This document shows positions 1 to 6,746 of a stretch of 8,152 nt of DNA, one piece after another. The stretch is from an uncultured Clostridia bacterium (GTDB taxonomy: Bacteria; Bacillota; Clostridia; Oscillospirales; Ruminococcaceae). Position 1 is the stretch's first letter; each line of letters opens with the position of its first letter. The notes under the pieces are model-generated. The model did no database searches. It worked only from the letters and a program-made list of their open reading frames with translations, and was not told the DNA's origin. The stretch lies in the NCBI GenBank assembly GCA_947625455.1, contig CANQOJ010000100.1:1-8152 (forward strand), read 5' to 3'. A program made the translations under genes and the position numbers.

Positions 1-9
1 TTTTTGAAA

Positions 10-74
10 AAAGTTTTCCCCTCAAACAGGGTTGTGAGGACAAAGTCCTCACAATCCGCCCTTTCAAAAACTTT
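10..74. repeat. Intergenic hairpin with AAAGTTTT outer arms
   Basis: An inner perfect 10-bp stem, TTGTGAGGAC at 32-41 and GTCCTCACAA at 45-54 with loop AAA, is enclosed by outer complementary arms AAAGTTTT (10-17) and AAAACTTT (67-74). No T-run follows on either strand, so it is not an obvious intrinsic terminator. The AAAGTTTT/CCCC words recur at 153-256, which suggests a dispersed intergenic repeat family. The upstream gene, if any, lies outside the window. Confidence 0.55.
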
Positions 75-152
75 ATAACGCCAACGTTGTTTTGATTTTG
101 ATGTTGTTTTTCTTTTATTCGCCAAAGAACCCCACCCTCACCAGCCATAATG

Positions 153-256
153 AAAAGTTTTGAAAAGGGGTAAGGGGGAAAACTTTTTCAAAAGTTTTCC
201 CCCTTGCTAAAACCACCCCGCCGCCACCAACCGTTATAAAAAGTTTTGGAAAAGGG
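153..256. repeat. AAAAGTTTT/GGGG repeat cluster with 16-bp palindrome
   Basis: The centre is a perfect inverted repeat, 172-187 against 190-205, with only two bases between the arms (AAGGGGGAAAACTTTT and its complement). It is flanked by two near-identical direct copies of AAAAGTTTTGAAAAGGGG, at 153-170 and 239-256, the second differing by a one-base shift. The remaining sequence (75-152 and 206-238) shows no gene. I read the cluster as non-coding intergenic repeats just upstream of the promoter at 257; a role is unknown. Confidence 0.55.
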
Positions 257-285
257 TTGATTTTTTCTGTGATTTGTTATACAAT
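257..285 (+). promoter_or_regulatory. Sigma-A type promoter for the 343-3649 operon
   Basis: A -35 box TTGATT (257-262) and -10 box TACAAT (280-285) are spaced by 17 bases. A perfect TATAAT follows at 285-290 but would give a 22-base spacer. The predicted leader before the first gene is about 50 bases. The call rests on consensus match and position only. Confidence 0.6.
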
Positions 286-342
286 ATAATATGAGAAATG
301 TTGTGTTTTTAACAATGAAGAATAAAAAAGGACAAGATATAT

Positions 343-1128
343 ATGGACAAGATAGTTGCATTTTTGAAAAATGTCTGGTTTCGGCGGGGAGTTGCGGTGT
401 TATGCTGGGGGTACACGGCGTTTCTGGTATGGGTGGCGTGGCTGTGTCTGGGGTATTATTTCGTGCTTGAAAACCCCGCGCCGCTGTTTATACTCTACCT
501 GTTTGTAAATATTGCCGCGCTGGGGCTTATGGTGTTCACGAGAAAGCAGGTCATAACACAGATAAACACATATCTGATACCGATTGCGGTGTTGCTGATA
601 CTGATTTTCGGCTTCGGACATTGGTTTATAATCATACCGCCTGCGGTCGTCATGACAATTGCGTTCTTTGCCGCAAAGTCCAACGAAACGCTCAAAACCG
701 TTCTGGGAACAATGTACCTGCTGCTTTTCGTTATAGGAATTGCGGCGTATATTGCGATAGGTATGTTTATCGGCAGTTTCAGCTTTGTTGAAGTTGATTT
801 GTCAAAGCGCGACACTTCGTATGAATATGTGTCGGATTCGGGCGACTACCGCATTGTCCGCTATCTCCAGGAAAGCGGAATGCGCAAAACAGTGTCGTAC
901 TATGTCGAAACAACAACAGACGACTGTGAAATTCCGCTCGGCGTGTGCAAAAAGGTCTTAGGCTGTAAACATCTCCACACCGCCGAATATGATACGCTGA
1001 CCAACGATATGATACAGTGGAAAACAGAGACCGTTGACGGAGAAAAGCAGGATATTCCGTATGTAGAGGGAATACGCCGTGAAAATCCGTATCTTATCAA
1101 ACCCCAAGAGGAACTTGAGGACGATTAA
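343..1128 (+). CDS. Multi-pass membrane protein of unknown function
   Basis: I do not recognise the family. The 261-residue product has about five hydrophobic segments, near residues 16-42, 46-65, 77-93, 95-111 and 119-147, followed by a soluble C-terminal domain of about 113 residues. This domain contains Cys195, Cys202, Cys208, His210 and His212 in a short stretch, which could bind a metal or form a disulfide; this is inference. The tail ends in an acidic EELEDD. The ATG is preceded by AAAAGGA at about 10 bases spacing. Only 13 bases separate its stop from the next ATG, and the next gene's ribosome binding site overlaps this stop codon, so the two are almost certainly co-transcribed and possibly translationally coupled. 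Transport, sensing or anchoring of the partner protein are all possible; none is shown. Confidence 0.8.
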   Translation: MDKIVAFLKNVWFRRGVAVLCWGYTAFLVWVAWLCLGYYFVLENPAPLFILYLFVNIAALGLMVFTRKQVITQINTYLIPIAVLLILIFGFGHWFIIIPPAVVMTIAFFAAKSNETLKTVLGTMYLLLFVIGIAAYIAIGMFIGSFSFVEVDLSKRDTSYEYVSDSGDYRIVRYLQESGMRKTVSYYVETTTDDCEIPLGVCKKVLGCKHLHTAEYDTLTNDMIQWKTETVDGEKQDIPYVEGIRRENPYLIKPQEELEDD

Positions 1129-1141
1129 AGGAGCATTTGTA

Positions 1142-3649
1142 ATGGACAAAACGCTTAAACTTATAGGGCGCAGTTCAAATGAAATATATGTGCTGAGGTA
1201 TCCGTCGTCAGTTCTTGATTTCTGCGAATATGACCTGTCATATTTCGCAAAAAAGGCGGTTGAGGCGTGCAGTGAGGCGCAGAAAACGGGCGAAGTTGAT
1301 TTCGACCGATTTTCAGAACTCAAGCGCGATATTCAGAATGCGCACTGCTATATTGAACACCATATCCGCACGATTTACGAAAAACTTCCCATTGACTGCT
1401 ATATCGACTACCTTTGCCGGCGCGACAGCATAGGCACTGGAACGCTCTGGAACAGGTTTATTTCATGCAGAACGCAGTTTGACAAAATGATGTTTCAAAG
1501 GCTGTGCGAACTGCGCTATAACCGCGCAATAAACGAGTGGCTGAACATTTTGCGCGTCAGGGATTACGCTGTCAGCAAGGTTGAGTTTGTGTTCCCTGAC
1601 GGCATAACGTCAGCGTCCGAAGCTTCGGCGCGCAGGAATTATTTCGATTTGATGTTTTCCGTTACGGCTAGCGAAATGGGCTGTAAACTTGACGAATTAG
1701 GTCAGACAAAGGTGTTCTCAATCGGCAGACTTCCGAACTCGCCGTTTATGTTCCCCGCAATTTCAAAGGACATCATAAGAACCGTGCTGTCCGATTTCGA
1801 CTATTCCGACGATTATTCCGACATAAAGGATTACAGCAGTATCTCGGACGAAATCGCCATGGACGCGTTTTCGCGAATGAAAAGCGGATTGTCCGCCGAG
1901 CTTTCAAGCTACAATATCCTGCGCAGTAAAATGGAAAAGTATGACAAGATATATATGCCGTGCAGTTTAAAGGCGGTTATCGACCTTGAAATTGACGCGG
2001 TTATTGAGTCGGGCGGGTATCTTGCCGTGTGCAAAAAATGCGGACGGCGGTATTACAGAGGCAAGGATTATGACGAGGATTACTGCAATTATCTTCATAA
2101 CGGAAAGAGTTGTCTGGACGAATACCGCGAGGAAAATCCTCCGCGCAGAATGACCGAGGAACTTGAACAAAAATCGCGCTCCGTAACCAACGAGGTCTAT
2201 GCGAGAGTAGGGAAGTCGCTCAGTACAAAGGAATACGAGTACTGGTATTCATATATGACGGCAATGAAAGAGAAAGTCAACACGGGAGAAATTTCACCCG
2301 AAGAATTTGACGATTTCCTCGACTATTCGCTGACATTCGACATTTCGCGCAGCAAGCCCATTGTCGAAGTGCCTAAACCCCCGACGGGAAAGGTCGTAAA
2401 GCCGTTTATTCCCGAAAGGATTGAGCGCAGTTCAATTAAAAAGGAAACCGAAGAGGACAATACAAAAGAACCCGAAACGTTTGAATTTGACAATGCGCAG
2501 TCAGCGAAAGACGGATTTTTCTTATCGCCGTCCGTTTCGCGCAGAAGCAGTGAACGCAGGATTTCGCATATAATCAGAGCAGGCGAACCCAGAGGCGAGG
2601 ACAGCTACAATTCCCGCCCGAATCCCTCGGATTTCAAACCGTTTGTGCAGACCGACAGTCAGCAAAACAGCCAGCCCGTGCGCGGACAGTATGCTAACGA
2701 ACAATCGTTTCGCGGGCAGTATGCAGGCGGTCAAACAGCGCGCGAACAAACCGTTCGTGAACAATCTGCATATGAACAGCAAATCCGTGAACATGAACAG
2801 CCGTCATATCAGCAGGAACAGCCAACGCAGTTTGTTTCCACAACCAAAACTCCCCCAAAAAGGAGAACAGCTGAACCCGAACAGGCAGTCAAGCCGTTTG
2901 CGGCTGAAATTTTGAACAGCGCGGATTTTGGGCGAAATTCGGACGAGGACAGCATTGAAAACAGACTGCTTGAGGAACTCAAGGAGTTGAGGGGCAAAAC
3001 CGAACCCCAGTTCAGTTCGTTTGCGGGAGATACGGGATTTGAACCGTTTGTCGGCGAACGAAATTCGGATTTAAATGAAGAAAAAGAAACGCCTGCTGAA
3101 CAAGAAAAGCCTGTGAAGCGTGCGCGCGTTATCAAGAAAAACGCCGCGGCAATCTCGGCATACGGGAAAATGTCGGGTGCGCCAGTTATATCCGCGCCGC
3201 CGGAAATGGATATTGTCTCACGGGCGAATAATGCGGACGCGGGAGAAAATGCCCCGCAGATAAGGCGGATATTGCCGTCTGACGCGGTTTCCGAGCCTGA
3301 TAAGGATCCGTTTAAGGACATAGACAGCATTTTTGACGTAGTCGAGGGCATTCCTACCGCAGAACAGCCGAACCGCAGGCGTTCGCAAACCCGCGAGAGC
3401 AGATTTGAACCAAACGAACCCGCGCCCGAATGGTCGGACAGCGAACGCGAGTATCCGACTGAAGTCACCAAAGAAAACGCACCGTCGGGTATCTGGACAG
3501 AGGACAGGAATTTGTACCAAGAGGAGCAAAAGTCGGAACTTGATATACTGAAAGAGAAAAAACAGCGTACCAAGACCAACAAGACAAAGCACCTTTTTGA
3601 CGCCATAATGCGCGAACCCGACGACAATCCGAATGTGAGAAAGAAATAA
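1142..3649 (+). CDS. Large protein with Cys4 zinc-ribbon-like site and disordered tail
   Basis: The 835-residue product is unassigned. Residues 1 to about 290 look like a folded, largely helical domain. Cys297, Cys300, Cys315 and Cys324 form C-X2-C-X14-C-X8-C, a plausible zinc ribbon; the arrangement loosely recalls DUF6076-type proteins, from memory and unverified. Another helical stretch runs to about 405. Residues from about 405 to the end are low-complexity, rich in Glu, Arg, Ser, Pro and Gln, and probably disordered, with RGQY/REQ repeats near 511-565, a basic patch near 655-665 and a Lys-rich C terminus. A short xPF motif recurs at 420-422, 499-501, 584-586, 634-636 and 722-724. I chose ATG 1142 because AAAGGAG (1127-1133) sits 8 bases upstream; a GTG at 1079 would extend the frame by 21 residues but overlaps the upstream gene. 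There is no signal peptide or membrane segment, so it is probably cytoplasmic, perhaps working with the membrane protein encoded upstream. Confidence 0.8.
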   Translation: MDKTLKLIGRSSNEIYVLRYPSSVLDFCEYDLSYFAKKAVEACSEAQKTGEVDFDRFSELKRDIQNAHCYIEHHIRTIYEKLPIDCYIDYLCRRDSIGTGTLWNRFISCRTQFDKMMFQRLCELRYNRAINEWLNILRVRDYAVSKVEFVFPDGITSASEASARRNYFDLMFSVTASEMGCKLDELGQTKVFSIGRLPNSPFMFPAISKDIIRTVLSDFDYSDDYSDIKDYSSISDEIAMDAFSRMKSGLSAELSSYNILRSKMEKYDKIYMPCSLKAVIDLEIDAVIESGGYLAVCKKCGRRYYRGKDYDEDYCNYLHNGKSCLDEYREENPPRRMTEELEQKSRSVTNEVYARVGKSLSTKEYEYWYSYMTAMKEKVNTGEISPEEFDDFLDYSLTFDISRSKPIVEVPKPPTGKVVKPFIPERIERSSIKKETEEDNTKEPETFEFDNAQSAKDGFFLSPSVSRRSSERRISHIIRAGEPRGEDSYNSRPNPSDFKPFVQTDSQQNSQPVRGQYANEQSFRGQYAGGQTAREQTVREQSAYEQQIREHEQPSYQQEQPTQFVSTTKTPPKRRTAEPEQAVKPFAAEILNSADFGRNSDEDSIENRLLEELKELRGKTEPQFSSFAGDTGFEPFVGERNSDLNEEKETPAEQEKPVKRARVIKKNAAAISAYGKMSGAPVISAPPEMDIVSRANNADAGENAPQIRRILPSDAVSEPDKDPFKDIDSIFDVVEGIPTAEQPNRRRSQTRESRFEPNEPAPEWSDSEREYPTEVTKENAPSGIWTEDRNLYQEEQKSELDILKEKKQRTKTNKTKHLFDAIMREPDDNPNVRKK

Positions 3650-3656
3650 CAGTGAT

Positions 3657-3691
3657 TGTCAGTTGACAGTATACAAGGTACAGTGTACAGT
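3657..3691. repeat. Five tandem 7-nt repeats (TGWCAGT family)
   Basis: The units read TGTCAGT, TGACAGT, ATACAAG, GTACAGT and GTACAGT in unbroken 7-base register just after the stop of the preceding gene. A small hairpin, GTTCAC-TTC-GTGAAC, follows at 3699-3713. Neither has a T-run, and the real terminator lies further downstream. The repeat differs in sequence from the CTCTAGC heptads nearby. Confidence 0.65.
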
Positions 3692-3739
3692 AATCGGTGT
3701 TCACTTCGTGAACGTTATTAAGATTGTTTTGGAATTATC

Positions 3740-3780
3740 AGAGCGTACAAAACCGTTAGGTGTTGTACGCTCTTTTGTTT
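3740..3780 (+). terminator. Rho-independent terminator of the first operon
   Basis: An 11-bp perfect stem (AGAGCGTACAA at 3740-3750 and its complement at 3763-3773) encloses a 12-base loop and is followed directly by TTTTGTTT, counting the last stem base onwards. The T-rich side is only on the plus strand, so it serves the operon ending at 3649. It lies 90 bases after the stop. Confidence 0.85.
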
Positions 3781-3784
3781 CAAA

Positions 3785-3887
3785 CTCTAGCCTCTAGCTT
3801 CTTCAATTCTAGCTTCTAGAAGCAGAAAAAGAGGTAAGAGATAAGAACCACAATTCTTACCTCTTACCTCTAATCTCTTACATCTAG
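3785..3887. repeat. Degenerate CTCTAGC/CTCTTAC heptad array beside tRNA-Ser
   Basis: Two CTCTAGC units at 3785-3798 are followed by irregular copies and by the palindrome GCTTCTAGAAGC (3812-3823). Purine-strand units (AGAGGTA, AGAGATA) run from 3830. Five consecutive 7-base units then run from 3854: TTCTTAC, CTCTTAC, CTCTAAT, CTCTTAC and ATCTAGT, the last overlapping the encoded CCA of the tRNA by one base. The same unit family builds the arms of the composite element between pgk and tpiA. Confidence 0.75.
3826..3871 (-). terminator. Probable tRNA-Ser terminator built from heptad repeats
   Basis: On the minus strand, downstream of the tRNA, an 18-bp stem (3871-3854 paired with 3847-3830; 17 Watson-Crick pairs plus one G-T) with a 6-base loop is followed by TTTT (3829-3826) then C. 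This fits an intrinsic terminator about 17 bases after the tRNA end. The stem is only moderately GC-rich, so efficiency is uncertain. Both stem arms are made of the 7-nt repeat units, which means the repeat array has probably been adopted as the terminator. Confidence 0.6.
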
Positions 3888-3978
3888 TGGCGGAAAGAGA
3901 GGGATTCGAACCCTCGAACGGGTTTAGCCGTTACACGATTTCCAATCGTGCGCCTTAGACCAGCTCAGCCATCTTTCC
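3888..3978 (-). tRNA. tRNA-Ser (anticodon GGA), CCA encoded
   Basis: Read on the minus strand, the acceptor stem GGAAAGA pairs with TCTTTCC, followed by discriminator G and an encoded CCA (3890-3888). The anticodon stem CACGA/TCGTG encloses loop TTGGAAA, giving anticodon GGA, which reads UCC and UCU serine codons. A long class II variable arm (AACGG/CCGTT) and a T arm GAGGG-TTCGAAT-CCCTC are present. The total is 91 bases including CCA. All landmark features of a functional tRNA-Ser are intact. Confidence 0.97.
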
Positions 3979-3995
3979 ACAACTATTACCGTAAT

Positions 3996-4024
3996 ATTAT
4001 ACCACAACGTAATATTTTTGTCAA
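3996..4024 (-). promoter_or_regulatory. Near-consensus promoter of tRNA-Ser
   Basis: On the minus strand TTGACA (4024-4019) and TATAAT (4001-3996) are both perfect consensus boxes with a 17-base spacer, and a TGG precedes the -10 (extended -10). Transcription would start about 10 bases before the tRNA. It is divergent from the promoter at 4086. Confidence 0.88.
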
Positions 4025-4085
4025 GGGGTTTTTGAAACTTTTTGGGAACGGCAAGTTGAAGTTTTGGAATTGTTGAGAAAAGCGG

Positions 4086-4114
4086 TTGACAAATGTGGGA
4101 AAATATGCTATCAT
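4086..4114 (+). promoter_or_regulatory. Promoter of the LRR lipoprotein gene
   Basis: A -35 TTGACA (4086-4091), a 17-base spacer and -10 TATCAT (4109-4114) preceded by TGC, an extended -10 motif. The predicted leader is about 40 bases. It points away from the tRNA promoter, with about 61 bases between the two -35 boxes. Confidence 0.8.
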
Positions 4115-4161
4115 AGATTTGCAGGTTTAACTATTATTTTCAGCATAAGGAGTACAAAATT

Positions 4162-4962
4162 ATGAAAAAAACAACAATTTTATCGGCAGTATTAGCGGCG
4201 GCGCTGTTGTTGGCGGGGTGCGAGAACAGCAACGAAAATTCCGAGCAGAACATTTCGTCAAGCAGTTCTAGTTCCACATCGTCAATAACTTCAAGCACAT
4301 CAAGCGTTTCAAGTTCAACATCATCAACAACTTCAAGTACATCAAGCGTTTCAAGTTCATCATCTTCATCTTTGTCAACATCAAGCAGTTCAGTGAGCAG
4401 ACCTATTGAATCCCCTTTCAATGCGATAATTAAAGACAAATCGTATGATATAAACAGAACCGATTATATCAGCGTAGGTGACGAGGACCTTACAAGTGAG
4501 GATCTTAATGAATTAGACAGGCTGGTAAATCTCCGTGAAGCAAATTTCTTTGACAATAAAATCAGCGATATATCTATGTTTGCAAATCTCACCGAGTTGA
4601 GGTCCTTGTATTTAGGCTATAATGAAATAAGCGATATTACTCCGCTTAAAGATTTGACAAATCTGAATTATCTCGCTTTACACGACAATAAGATAAGCGA
4701 CCTGACCCCTCTTTCAAATCTCACAAATCTGGAAAATTTGTCTATATCAAGCAATCAGATAACCGATATAACGTCCCTTGCAAATCTTACAAATCTTAAA
4801 ACCCTCGGAATAGAATTTAATCAGATAAGCGACATCAAACCGCTTGCAAACCTTAAAAATTTACAATTGCTGACCTATAAGGGCAATAACATCAGCGAGG
4901 AAGATTTAAACTGGCTGAAGGAACAGCTTCCGAACTGTGAAATTGTGGAATATATCCATTAA
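4162..4962 (+). CDS. Leucine-rich-repeat lipoprotein
   Basis: A 266-residue predicted surface lipoprotein. The N-terminus has a Lys-Lys, hydrophobic core and lipobox LLAG-Cys20, so it should be lipidated at Cys20 and anchored to the outer face of the membrane. Residues 32-79 are an almost pure Ser/Thr linker, with an internal 14-residue duplication. From about 118 to 245 run about six 22-residue leucine-rich repeats of internalin type (pattern LxNLxxLxLxxNxIxDIxPL), with repeating Leu at 124, 146, 168, 190, 212 and 234. A capping segment (EEDLNWLKEQLPNCEI) closes the solenoid. AAGGAG (4147-4152) lies 9 bases before the ATG. LRR domains of this kind usually bind proteins or glycans; the ligand is unknown. 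The gene is monocistronic as far as can be seen. Confidence 0.92.
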   Translation: MKKTTILSAVLAAALLLAGCENSNENSEQNISSSSSSSTSSITSSTSSVSSSTSSTTSSTSSVSSSSSSSLSTSSSSVSRPIESPFNAIIKDKSYDINRTDYISVGDEDLTSEDLNELDRLVNLREANFFDNKISDISMFANLTELRSLYLGYNEISDITPLKDLTNLNYLALHDNKISDLTPLSNLTNLENLSISSNQITDITSLANLTNLKTLGIEFNQISDIKPLANLKNLQLLTYKGNNISEEDLNWLKEQLPNCEIVEYIH

Positions 4963-4973
4963 AAACATCGCGG

Positions 4974-4994
4974 GCGGGCATTTTGCTTGCCCGC
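4974..4994 (+). terminator. GC-rich hairpin after the LRR gene, T-tract missing
   Basis: GCGGGCA (4974-4980) pairs with TGCCCGC (4988-4994) around a 7-base loop, 11 bases after the stop. This is the expected place for an intrinsic terminator, but only TT follows before the inverted-repeat element begins at 4995. It may be a terminator whose T-tract was displaced by that element, or a weak one. Confidence 0.5.
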
Positions 4995-5150
4995 TTCAGA
5001 CTGCCGATAAAGCCTCATCTGCGTCGTCAACGGCACAGCGTTTTCCGCCGCAGGCGGATAATGCGGGCAGGCACAAAGCCTAGCCGCAGCACCGTTTTAG
5101 CGTTGTACTTGCACAATGCGTGCATACTGAGGCTTTCTCGGCAGTCTGGA
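4995..5150. mobile_element. MITE-like element with 23-bp terminal inverted repeats
   Basis: The ends 4995-5017 and 5128-5150 are inverted copies matching at 21 of 23 positions (outer sequence TTCAGACTGCC and TCCAGACTGCC). The 156-base unit has no coding capacity. Internally it contains a hairpin TCCGCC-GCA-GGCGGA (5044-5058). No clear target-site duplication is visible at the edges, so the exact boundaries and mechanism are open. It could instead be a large structured palindromic repeat. It lies between the LRR gene and the pgk promoter; 5151-5232 is AT-rich with nothing else recognised. Confidence 0.6.
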
Positions 5151-5232
5151 ATTTAACTTTTTAATATTTTTACGCTTTAAAATGCCCCGTGAAAATTTCA
5201 AAAATAATTATGTAAGAATTTCCAAAAAATAC

Positions 5233-5261
5233 TTGAAAAATTCGGCGAAATATTGTACAAT
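5233..5261 (+). promoter_or_regulatory. Promoter of the pgk cluster
   Basis: TTGAAA (5233-5238) and TACAAT (5256-5261) with a 17-base spacer, in an AT-rich stretch, giving a leader of about 50 bases before the pgk start. No operator or riboswitch-like structure is evident in the leader. Confidence 0.75.
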
Positions 5262-5321
5262 ATATAGTGTAAATGGCAGGGTACTGTCAAATTCTATGTA
5301 CAGGAAAGGATATTTCACATT

Positions 5322-6542
5322 ATGGCGAAGCTGAACAAAAAAAACGTAGAGGATCTTAACGTAAAAGGCAAGAAAGTTCTGGTGCGCGTTGACTTCAACG
5401 TGCCTATGAAAGACGGCGTTATCACTAACGACAACCGTATAACCGCCGCGCTGCCCACTATCAACAAGCTTGTTGAAAACGGCGCAAAGGTCGTTTTATG
5501 CTCACACCTCGGAAAACCCAAGAACGGTCCTGAGGCTAAATTCTCACTTAAGCCCGCGGCTGACAGGCTTGCGGAACTTGTTAAGTGCAAGGTAACATTC
5601 GCTCCCGATGATACCGTTGTCGGAGATAACGCGAAGAAAGCTGTTGCGGAAATGAACGACGGCGAAATTGTCGTTCTCGAAAACACTCGTTTCCGCGGAA
5701 ATGATGAAACCAAAAACGGCGAGAACCTCTCGAAAGAGCTTGCGGACTTGGTTGACAACGAGATTTTCGTTATGGACGCGTTCGGTTCTTCTCACAGAGC
5801 GCATGCTTCTACTGTCGGCGTTACAAAGTTTGTAAAGGAAACTGCTGTCGGTTATCTTATGAACAAGGAAATCGAGTTCCTCGGCAACGCCGTTGAAAGT
5901 CCTGTTCGCCCGTTTGTTGCAATACTCGGCGGCGCTAAGGTTGCTGACAAGCTGAACGTTATCTCCAACCTCCTCGAAAAGTGCGATACGCTGATTATCG
6001 GCGGCGGTATGGCTTACACATTCCTCAAGGCGCAGGGCTATGAAGTTGGTACTTCGCTTGTTGACAACGAAAAGATTGACTACTGCAAAGAGATGATCGA
6101 AAAGGCAAAGAAGAACGGCAAGAAACTGCTTCTGCCCGTTGACGCAACGATTGCAAAGGCTTTCCCTGAGCCTATTGACGGAGATATTGAGGTGCAGGTT
6201 GTCGACGCTGACAAGATACCCGCTGACATGATGGGACTTGACATAGGACCTAAGACAATGGAACTTTTCGCAAACGAAGCAAAGAACGCAAAGACCGTAG
6301 TATGGAACGGTCCTATGGGCGTATTTGAAAACCCCACGCTCAAAAAGGGAACAGTTGCGGTATGCGAAGCGCTTGCGCAGGCTGACGCTACGACAATTAT
6401 CGGCGGCGGAGATTCCGCAACTGCGGCAATCAACCTCGGCTATGCCGACAAGATGAGCCATATTTCCACAGGCGGCGGAGCTTCTCTCGAATATCTTGAG
6501 GGCAACGGTCTCCCGGGAATTGACGCAATTCAAGATAAGTAA
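5322..6542 (+). CDS. pgk: Phosphoglycerate kinase
   Basis: Phosphoglycerate kinase transfers the acyl phosphate of 1,3-bisphosphoglycerate to ADP, giving ATP and 3-phosphoglycerate in the cytoplasm. The 406-residue length is typical. The N-terminal substrate domain shows RVDFNVP (Arg22, Asp24, Asn26), SHLGKP, ENTRF (Arg123) and DAFGSSHRAHAST (152-164). The C-terminal nucleotide domain shows GGAKVADK (Lys206), WNGPMGVFE (328-336), GGGDSATA (361-368) and STGGGASLE (382-390). All are family signature segments, and no key residue appears lost. AAAGGA (5305-5310) lies 11 bases before the ATG. It is the first gene of the visible glycolytic cluster; gap is not immediately upstream, where an LRR lipoprotein gene lies instead. 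The next gene, tpiA, is separated by about 610 bases of repeats starting 2 bases after the stop. Confidence 0.99.
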   Translation: MAKLNKKNVEDLNVKGKKVLVRVDFNVPMKDGVITNDNRITAALPTINKLVENGAKVVLCSHLGKPKNGPEAKFSLKPAADRLAELVKCKVTFAPDDTVVGDNAKKAVAEMNDGEIVVLENTRFRGNDETKNGENLSKELADLVDNEIFVMDAFGSSHRAHASTVGVTKFVKETAVGYLMNKEIEFLGNAVESPVRPFVAILGGAKVADKLNVISNLLEKCDTLIIGGGMAYTFLKAQGYEVGTSLVDNEKIDYCKEMIEKAKKNGKKLLLPVDATIAKAFPEPIDGDIEVQVVDADKIPADMMGLDIGPKTMELFANEAKNAKTVVWNGPMGVFENPTLKKGTVAVCEALAQADATTIIGGGDSATAAINLGYADKMSHISTGGGASLEYLEGNGLPGIDAIQDK

Positions 6543-6560
6543 ACTAGAGGTTAGATTTTT

Positions 6561-6688
6561 AAGAGGTTAGAGGCTAGAGTTCATATTAAACGTGTTTTTT
6601 CTGTTTAAAGTGCGTTTTGGTCAGCGAGGTCAGAGCAACATTTCCTATTCAAAGTTGCTTTGACCTCAACTCTAACCTCTAGCCTCTT
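6561..6688. repeat. Repeat unit A, foldable hairpin
   Basis: The outer heptad arms, 6561-6581 and 6668-6688, pair over 21 positions with two mismatches. Directly inside the right arm, GAGGTCAGAGCAAC (6626-6639) pairs with GTTGCTTTGACCTC (6654-6667), 14 bp with one G-T, around a 14-base loop. The left side has an unpaired stretch of 44 bases (6582-6625). This is the intact version of the unit; unit B is the interrupted one. Confidence 0.65.
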
Positions 6689-6746
6689 ATAGCGTTATGC
6701 GCTTTTAGAGGTTAGCGCATTATCCGCCTTACGTCGGATAACGCTG

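Noticed and set aside
1079..1141. GTG at 1079 as start of the large protein
   Set aside because: It overlaps the upstream gene by 50 bases, and a strong AAAGGAG is correctly placed for ATG 1142.
2809..3627. A 272-codon antisense frame opposite the large protein's tail
   Set aside because: Ser-rich translation is the mirror of the Glu/Arg-rich low-complexity tail; no ribosome binding site or promoter seen.
3785..3887. CRISPR array or telomere-like repeat
   Set aside because: Units are 7 bases, tandem with no unique spacers, and degenerate; the resemblance to telomeric repeats is superficial.
4140..4439. An acidic antisense frame opposite the LRR gene start
   Set aside because: The repetitive Asp/Glu/Leu/Val sequence is the complement of the Ser/Thr linker repeats.
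5262..5321. Riboswitch or operator in the pgk leader
   Set aside because: The leader is only about 50 bases with just a 4-bp possible hairpin; no conserved motif is seen.
5544..6533. A 329-codon open frame antisense to pgk
   Set aside because: It lies wholly within a clearly real pgk gene; the product has no recognisable features and the openness follows from pgk codon usage.
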